DNA from: an uncultured Eubacteriales bacterium
GTDB taxonomy: Bacteria > Bacillota > Clostridia > Oscillospirales > Oscillospiraceae
Direction: 5' to 3'
Length of the DNA: 9,321 nt
Assembly: GCA_900553545.1 (NCBI GenBank)
Contig: USDP01000055.1
Location: 1-9,321, forward strand
In this document: in pieces, positions 5,929-9,321 of the stretch
How the letters are laid out: each line of letters starts with the position of its first letter
Position numbering within the stretch: position 1 is the first letter of the stretch
Position numbers and translations under genes: made by a program
Notes under the pieces: model-generated
Seen by the model: only the letters and a program-made list of their open reading frames with translations
Database searches by the model: none
Told to the model about the DNA's origin: nothing

Positions 5929-6142
5929 TGTCGTCCTCCTTTGCCGGGAACATGTCCGGCGGCAGATAGACCTCGCCGGGGTCAACCAGCGCAATGCCGC
6001 GCTTTTTGTCGGCCATCAGCAGGAGCTGGTCGCCGGGCTGAATGTCGAACAGGTCGCGCGCCCCCTTTGGAATCACGATCTGCCCCTTCTCGCCGACCTT
6101 GACGAGACACATAAACTTGTTTTTCGGAAATTGCAGAGCCAT
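5909..6142 (-). CDS. AbrB/MazE/SpoVT-type DNA-binding regulator
   Basis: A 77-residue protein. Residues about 11-55 form one swapped-hairpin AbrB domain: MCLVKVGEKGQIVIPKGARD, then LFDIQPGDQLLLMADKKRGIALV. GQIVIPKxxRxxFxIxPGD is the hallmark of this fold, which dimerises and binds DNA. The acidic tail has no known domain. AGGAGG with a 6-nt spacer sets the start at 6142; an internal ATG at 6112 is less likely. It leads the ABC operon, overlaps the ATPase gene by 20 nt, and sits just downstream of a promoter containing a perfect palindrome, so autoregulation and control of the transporter are likely. Because no toxin gene follows, an antitoxin role is unlikely. Confidence 0.9.
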   Translation of the reverse strand: MALQFPKNKFMCLVKVGEKGQIVIPKGARDLFDIQPGDQLLLMADKKRGIALVDPGEVYLPPDMFPAKEDDNGNSEN

Positions 6143-6166
6143 AGCGCCCCTCCTTCGGTAAGAAAA

Positions 6167-6183
6167 GTTATACTAAGTATAAC
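6167..6183 (-). promoter_or_regulatory. 17-bp palindromic operator over the -10 box of the AbrB-ABC operon
   Basis: On the - strand GTTATACT-T-AGTATAAC is a perfect 8-bp inverted repeat around one base. It contains the -10 box TATACT, so a bound protein would block RNA polymerase. The AbrB-like product encoded about 25 bases downstream is the obvious candidate ligand (inference). Confidence 0.65.
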
Positions 6184-6203
6184 ACCGCATACCAAAAAGT
6201 CAA
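6176..6203 (-). promoter_or_regulatory. Sigma-A promoter of the AbrB-ABC operon
   Basis: Reading on the - strand: TTGACT (6203-6198), a 16-bp spacer, then TATACT (6181-6176), preceded by TGT so that an extended -10 (TGnTATACT) is formed. Both boxes differ from consensus by one base. It begins only a few bases past the truA terminator, which insulates the two transcription units. Confidence 0.8.
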
Positions 6204-6205
6204 GC

Positions 6206-6232
6206 AAAAAGCCCCCTCTACCAAGAGGGGGC
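6206..6232 (-). terminator. Intrinsic terminator of the zinc-ribbon/truA operon
   Basis: On the - strand GCCCCCTCT-TGGT-AGAGGGGGC forms a perfect 9-bp stem with a 4-nt loop followed by TTTTT (6210-6206). It starts 8 bases after the truA stop. The T-run is directly followed by the next operon's -35 region. Confidence 0.9.
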
Positions 6233-6240
6233 CTTTGAAT

Positions 6241-6975
6241 TCAATAATCTACCCGCATCAGGCACAGCCCCTGCGGCGGCACGGTATAGCCCGCGAGCTT
6301 GCGGTCCCTTGCCTCCAAAACGTCCTTCACGCTCGCCACGCTCCGCTTGCCGAAGCCGACCTCGAGCAGCGTCCCGGTCAAAATCCGCACCATGTTCTGC
6401 AAAAATCCGGTGCCGTGAAAATTGAGATACAGCAGATCCTTTTTCTGCTGGATTTCAATGGAATCCACGATGCGCACCGTCGACTTTTTCATCTGCGGAT
6501 TGGCGCAGAAGCTGCGGAAATCATGCTCGCCGACCAGAAATTCCGCCGCTTTTCGCATCTTTTCCACGTCCGGCTTCCCGTCCAGCACGGTCACATATTT
6601 CCGGTTGAACACCGGCTTCGTCTCGCCGACATAGCACGTGTACGTGTAGAGCTTGCCCACGGCGCGATAGCGCGCGTGGAAGCGGTCGGCCGCCTCTTTC
6701 ACCTCGGCCACGCCGATGTCGTCCGGCAGATAGTGATTGAGATAATCGCGGACGGACTCCGGCTCCATGTCCGTGTCCATGTAGGCGTTCGCGACCATCG
6801 CCCGCGCATGAACGCCCGCGTCCGTCCGGCCTGCGCCGATCACGTTGACCGGCGCGCCGCACATCCGCGTCAGCACGGCCTCGAGCTTGCCCTGAATGGT
6901 CTCCTTGCCCGGCTGACGCTCCCAGCCAAAATAGCGGGAGCCGTCATAGCTGAGCGTCATCTTGAAATTTTTCAT
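6241..6975 (-). CDS. truA: tRNA pseudouridine synthase A
   Basis: TruA converts uridines 38-40 of the tRNA anticodon arm to pseudouridine. The 244-residue product is of usual length. It shows LSYDGSRYFGWERQPG near the start, the catalytic GAGRTDAGVHA with nucleophile D52, FHARYRAVGKLYTY, LVGEHDFRSFC and the C-terminal FHGTGFLQNMVRILTGTLLEVG. The ATG at 6975 overlaps the stop of the zinc-ribbon gene as ATGA, with GGAG 8 nt upstream; an alternative ATG at 6963 would remove four residues. An extension to 7101 in this frame has no family similarity and lies inside the upstream gene. A terminator follows the stop. Confidence 0.96.
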   Translation of the reverse strand: MKNFKMTLSYDGSRYFGWERQPGKETIQGKLEAVLTRMCGAPVNVIGAGRTDAGVHARAMVANAYMDTDMEPESVRDYLNHYLPDDIGVAEVKEAADRFHARYRAVGKLYTYTCYVGETKPVFNRKYVTVLDGKPDVEKMRKAAEFLVGEHDFRSFCANPQMKKSTVRIVDSIEIQQKKDLLYLNFHGTGFLQNMVRILTGTLLEVGFGKRSVASVKDVLEARDRKLAGYTVPPQGLCLMRVDY

Positions 6976-7367
6976 CCGCGCGGCTCCACATTCTTCGTAT
7001 ACCGGCAGGCCGGATAGTTCGAGCAGCCCCAGAATTTCTGCCCCTTCCGTGCGCCGCTCTGCCCGGTGCGCAGCACCATCTGCGCCCCGCATTTCGGGCA
7101 CACGGGCACGCGGCTGTTCGCTGCCCGCTGGGTGTGGACGCTCTTCGCGTCCGGCTGGCCGAGCGCCTCGTCGAACCGGATGGCCTTGCAGTGCGCCGTC
7201 CGCGCCAGCTCCACGGCCAGCATGTCATACATCCGCCGCAGCTCCCCCTCCGGCACGCCCGCGGCCAGCTTCCGCCGCAGATACGCGCCCGGCGTCGTGC
7301 CGACCTTTTTGGTGAAAATCTCGTGGAACCGCTCCTCGTCGGTCTTCGGTTTCTTTTTGGGATACAT
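6972..7367 (-). CDS. Topoisomerase-type C4 zinc-ribbon protein
   Basis: A 131-residue protein of unknown role. The C-terminal 45 residues form a zinc ribbon of the kind repeated at the end of bacterial topoisomerase I: CPKCG...GQKFWGCSNYPACRYTK, with C90, C93, C115 and C121 as zinc ligands. The N-terminal two thirds are basic and helical; residues 13-33 contain FHEIFTKKVGTTPGAYLRR, which resembles the last helix of AraC-family DNA-binding domains. Single- or double-stranded nucleic-acid binding is likely, function otherwise unknown. The start is put at 7367 because AGGAGG (7380-7375) is then 7 nt away; the ATG at 7373 would leave only one base. It is co-transcribed with truA through an ATGA overlap. 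Confidence 0.82.
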   Translation of the reverse strand: MYPKKKPKTDEERFHEIFTKKVGTTPGAYLRRKLAAGVPEGELRRMYDMLAVELARTAHCKAIRFDEALGQPDAKSVHTQRAANSRVPVCPKCGAQMVLRTGQSGARKGQKFWGCSNYPACRYTKNVEPRG

Positions 7368-7392
7368 CCTCATCCCTCCTGTCTTTGCTACC

Positions 7393-7401
7393 AGTATATC
7401 A
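7393..7401 (-). promoter_or_regulatory. Extended -10 promoter of the zinc-ribbon/truA operon
   Basis: On the - strand TGATATACT (7401-7393) matches an extended -10 element (TGnTATAAT with one difference). No good -35 is seen 16-18 bases upstream, where a T7 run lies. It would give a very short leader before AGGAGG at 7380-7375. Confidence 0.5.
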
Positions 7402-7445
7402 GACGGAGCGAAAAAAAGCTACTGCCGGTTTTTTGCAGATCACAC

Positions 7446-7474
7446 TTGACAAACGTCCCTACTTGTGCTATTGT
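7446..7474 (+). promoter_or_regulatory. Sigma-A promoter of the GntR-ABC operon
   Basis: TTGACA (7446-7451), a 17-bp spacer and TATTGT (7469-7474) preceded by TGC, giving an extended -10. The -35 is perfect and the -10 matches at four of six positions, including the key first T-A and last T. The first gene starts at 7512 behind AGGAGG (7499-7504). Confidence 0.8.
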
Positions 7475-7491
7475 ACTAATCACTTAATACA
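7472..7491 (+). promoter_or_regulatory. Candidate GntR operator at the -10/start region
   Basis: TGTACTAA (7472-7479) and TTAATACA (7484-7491) form an inverted repeat with 7 of 8 pairs around a 4-bp centre. It overlaps the -10 box and the expected transcription start. GntR-family dimers bind such imperfect palindromes, so autorepression by the protein encoded at 7512 is inferred. Confidence 0.55.
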
Positions 7492-7511
7492 GAGACACAG
7501 GAGGTGTTCTC

Positions 7512-7889
7512 ATGCCCTGGTCCTTCCAAGCGGACACGCCCATCTACACGCAGCTGGTCGCGCGATTGCAGGAGCAGATCGTCTCCGGCGCCTATCCGCC
7601 GGGGAGCAAGCTGCCCTCGGTGCGCGATCTCGCGGCGGACGCGGGCGTCAATCCCAACACCGTCCAGCGCGCTTTTGCCGAGCTGGAGCGGCTGGGCCTC
7701 ATCTACACCCAGCGCACGTCCGGAAAATTTGTCACCGAAGACGCCGCCGCGATTGACGCGGCGCGCCGCGCCCTGGCCGGGGGTCAGACGCGGCAGTATC
7801 TCGCGGCCATGTCGGCCCTCGGCTTTGACCGTGCCGCGCTCATCACATTTCTAAACCAGATGGAGGAAACGAAAGATGCCAATTCTTGA
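7512..7889 (+). CDS. GntR-family transcriptional regulator, YtrA type
   Basis: A 125-residue repressor-like protein. Residues about 10-77 are a winged helix-turn-helix: PIYTQLVARLQEQIVSGAYPPG, KLPSVRDLAADAGVNPNTV and RAFAELERLGLIYTQRTSGKFV, the classic GntR pattern. Only about 50 residues follow, a short helical dimerisation arm, as in the YtrA subfamily; there is no ligand-binding FCD or UTRA domain. YtrA-type regulators control neighbouring ABC transporters and are usually induced by envelope-acting antibiotics in Bacillus. AGGAGG is 7 nt before the ATG. The stop lies 14 nt inside the ATPase gene. A palindrome over the promoter suggests it represses its own operon. Confidence 0.94.
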   Translation: MPWSFQADTPIYTQLVARLQEQIVSGAYPPGSKLPSVRDLAADAGVNPNTVQRAFAELERLGLIYTQRTSGKFVTEDAAAIDAARRALAGGQTRQYLAAMSALGFDRAALITFLNQMEETKDANS

Positions 7890-8580
7890 ATGTCATGCGC
7901 TGGAAAAGCGCTACGGCTCCGCCATGGCGCTCGACCACATCGATCTTGCGCTCGAACCGGGCCGCATCATCGGTCTGCTCGGCCCGAACGGCAGCGGCAA
8001 ATCCACGCTCATCAAGCTCGCCATGGGCCTGCTGCAGCCCACGAGCGGAGAACTTCTGATCGACGGCCAGACGCCGTCCCCGCAGACGAACGCCATCGTG
8101 TCCTACCTGCCCGACCGCGTCACGCTCAGCCCGTGGATGAAAACACGGCAGCTGCTGGACTTCTACTGTGATTTCTACGCCGATTTCGACCGGCAGGCCG
8201 CAGAGCGGATGCTCACGCACCTCGGCCTGAACCTCAACCAATCCATCCGCCAGATGTCGAAGGGCATGAAGGAGAAGGTGCAGCTCGTGCTGACAATGAG
8301 CCGCAAGGCAAAGCTCTACCTGCTCGACGAGCCGATCGGCGGCGTCGACCCCGCAACGCGGGATTACATCCTGCACACCATCATTTCCAACTATAATCCA
8401 GAGGCCGCCGTCGTCATCAGCACGCACCTGATCGCCGACGTCGAGCCGGTGCTCGACGAGGTCATCTTCCTCAATCAGGGGAAGATCAGCCTGCATGAAA
8501 GCTGTGATGAAATTCGCGAAACGCGCGGCCAGTCGGTCGACGCGCTCTTCCGGGAGGTATTCAAATGCTGGGAAAACTGA
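7876..8580 (+). CDS. ABC transporter ATP-binding protein
   Basis: A 234-residue ATPase with Walker A GPNGSGKST (36-44, K42), signature MSKGM (127-131, replacing LSGGQ), Walker B LYLLDEP (D151, E152), D-loop GGVDP and switch histidine H184 in ISTH. The region after Walker A reads VSYLPDRVTL, without an obvious Q-loop glutamine. It is shorter than the other ATPase of the window and lacks its long C-terminal extension, so the two are not simply recent duplicates. GGAGG (7862-7866) is 9 nt upstream of the ATG, inside the GntR gene. The end overlaps the permease gene by 16 nt. Likely role: powering the permease that follows. Confidence 0.95.
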   Translation: MPILECHALEKRYGSAMALDHIDLALEPGRIIGLLGPNGSGKSTLIKLAMGLLQPTSGELLIDGQTPSPQTNAIVSYLPDRVTLSPWMKTRQLLDFYCDFYADFDRQAAERMLTHLGLNLNQSIRQMSKGMKEKVQLVLTMSRKAKLYLLDEPIGGVDPATRDYILHTIISNYNPEAAVVISTHLIADVEPVLDEVIFLNQGKISLHESCDEIRETRGQSVDALFREVFKCWEN

Positions 8581-9321
8581 TCAAACATGAATTCCGCGCC
8601 ACGGGCCGTCTGATGGCCCCGCTGTTCGGCGCGCTGCTCCTGCTGGCGGTCTTTGTCCGCGTGAGTGACCTGATTCTGAGCGCGGCGGACGCGCCGGTCT
8701 TTTTCGAAGCGCTCAATGCGCTGCTGCTCGTCGTCTATGTGCTGGCCATCCTCGGCGTGACCGTCTTTGCCACCATCCTGATGATCAAGCGCTTCCACCA
8801 GAATTTCCTCACCGATGAGGGCTACCTGATGTTCACGCTCCCCACGAGCGTCCACAGCCTCCTCTGGTCGAAACTCATCACCGCCGCGCTCTTTTTTATC
8901 TTCACCTTTCTCGCCGATGCGTTGGCTGTGGCGATTGTGGTCTGGCGGGGCGGCACTGCGCGAGACCTGTTTGAAAGCATAGTCGGCCTGTTCCGAGAGC
9001 TGAACAGCTTTTACATGGCCAACGGTATCGCCCTCGCGCTGGAGATTCTCGCGCTGCTGCTCGTCAGCCTGCTCGTCACCTGCCTGCTGTTCTATGCGCC
9101 GATGTCCATCGGCTACAGCTTTGCCAATCACAAGGGCCTGCTCTCCGTCGTGTTCTACTTCGTCATTCAGGCAATTTTGCAGATCTTCGGCGTCGCAGTT
9201 CTCTCCGGCGTGGTAAGTGACACGGCGTTCCACCGTCTGCTCACGGACGCGATGGACAATCTGGGCCGGACCGATACCGCTGCGGCAGCCATGCAGGCCG
9301 CGCACGGCACGATGCTGCTTG
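8565..9321 (+). CDS. ABC-2-type permease, 5' part (runs off window)
   Basis: An open frame from ATG 8565 to the window edge, 252 codons without a stop. GGGAGG (8552-8557) lies 7 nt upstream and the first 16 bases overlap the ATPase gene. The product starts MLGKLIKHEFRATGR, a typical basic ABC-2 permease start, and has hydrophobic segments at about 17-37, 49-73, 104-126, 153-180 and 191-214. The loop between the second and third contains DEGYLMFTLPTS (84-95) followed by LLWSKLI, the same Y-x-x-x-LP-(V/T)-(S/T) loop motif as in the other permease. A large loop at about 126-150 and a hydrophilic stretch after 215 are seen. It is presumably the membrane partner of the preceding ATPase; substrate unknown. 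The missing 3' end cannot be judged. Confidence 0.85.
   Translation, partial: MLGKLIKHEFRATGRLMAPLFGALLLLAVFVRVSDLILSAADAPVFFEALNALLLVVYVLAILGVTVFATILMIKRFHQNFLTDEGYLMFTLPTSVHSLLWSKLITAALFFIFTFLADALAVAIVVWRGGTARDLFESIVGLFRELNSFYMANGIALALEILALLLVSLLVTCLLFYAPMSIGYSFANHKGLLSVVFYFVIQAILQIFGVAVLSGVVSDTAFHRLLTDAMDNLGRTDTAAAAMQAAHGTMLL

Noticed and set aside
5909..6142. The AbrB-like gene as a MazE-type antitoxin
   Set aside because: The next gene is an ABC ATPase, no toxin-like frame is nearby, and the palindromic promoter fits a transporter regulator better.
8475..9305. A 276-codon open frame on the - strand near the right edge
   Set aside because: The + strand frame from 8565 encodes a credible permease with ribosome binding site and overlap with its ATPase; the - strand product is a hydrophilic, Glu/Gln/Arg/Asp-rich mirror of it.
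1..9321. tRNA or rRNA genes, CRISPR arrays, transposases, attachment sites
   Set aside because: No cloverleaf-like stretch, regularly spaced repeats, transposase motifs or terminal inverted repeats were found on reading both strands; the coding sequence is nearly continuous.

Overview
This is a GC-rich chromosomal window (roughly 60% GC by eye) from a monoderm Firmicute, most likely a Clostridia/Oscillospirales (Oscillospiraceae-like) gut bacterium. The assignment rests on the gene set (YlmE/YggS, SepF and DivIVA together, an Hfq of B. subtilis-like length, an AbrB/SpoVT-type regulator, a YtrA-type GntR regulator), strong AGGAGG-type ribosome binding sites and GC-rich codon use. It is inferred from gene content, not from a marker gene, so the genus is open. 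Both ends cut through genes.

Left arm, + strand (1-4380): the 3' part of miaA (tRNA i6A37 synthesis), hfq (Sm-like RNA chaperone), a membrane-anchored HlyD-like adaptor protein, yggS/ylmE (PLP homeostasis), sepF and divIVA (septum and pole morphogenesis), ending in a strong terminator at 4341-4380. This is RNA modification/chaperone genes joined to a shortened ylm-type division cluster that lacks ylmG and ylmH. The RNA signals here are unusual: an 8-bp hairpin presents the hfq Shine-Dalgarno in its loop, an 11-bp perfect hairpin buries the Shine-Dalgarno of the adaptor gene, and a near-consensus sigma-A promoter lies in an AT-rich island inside yggS, probably serving sepF-divIVA.

Middle, - strand (4381-7373): reading leftwards, a C4 zinc-ribbon protein gene and truA (tRNA pseudouridine synthase) form one two-gene unit ending in an intrinsic terminator. 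A few bases further on, an extended -10 promoter with a perfect 17-bp palindrome drives an AbrB-like regulator, an ABC ATPase and an ABC-2 permease, all with overlapping ends. This operon converges with the divIVA operon across a hairpin-rich 107-bp gap.

Right arm, + strand (7374-9321): a divergent intergenic region carries promoters for both directions, then a YtrA-type GntR repressor, a second ABC ATPase and a second ABC-2 permease that runs off the window. The two ABC modules have the same architecture (small DNA-binding regulator, ATPase, permease, all overlapping) but regulators of unrelated families; both look like self-regulated stress- or antibiotic-responsive exporters. Most of the window is ordinary core genome. 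The points most worth a second look are the hfq-adaptor leader structures, the Hfq rim sequence, the orphan adaptor and the two candidate operators.
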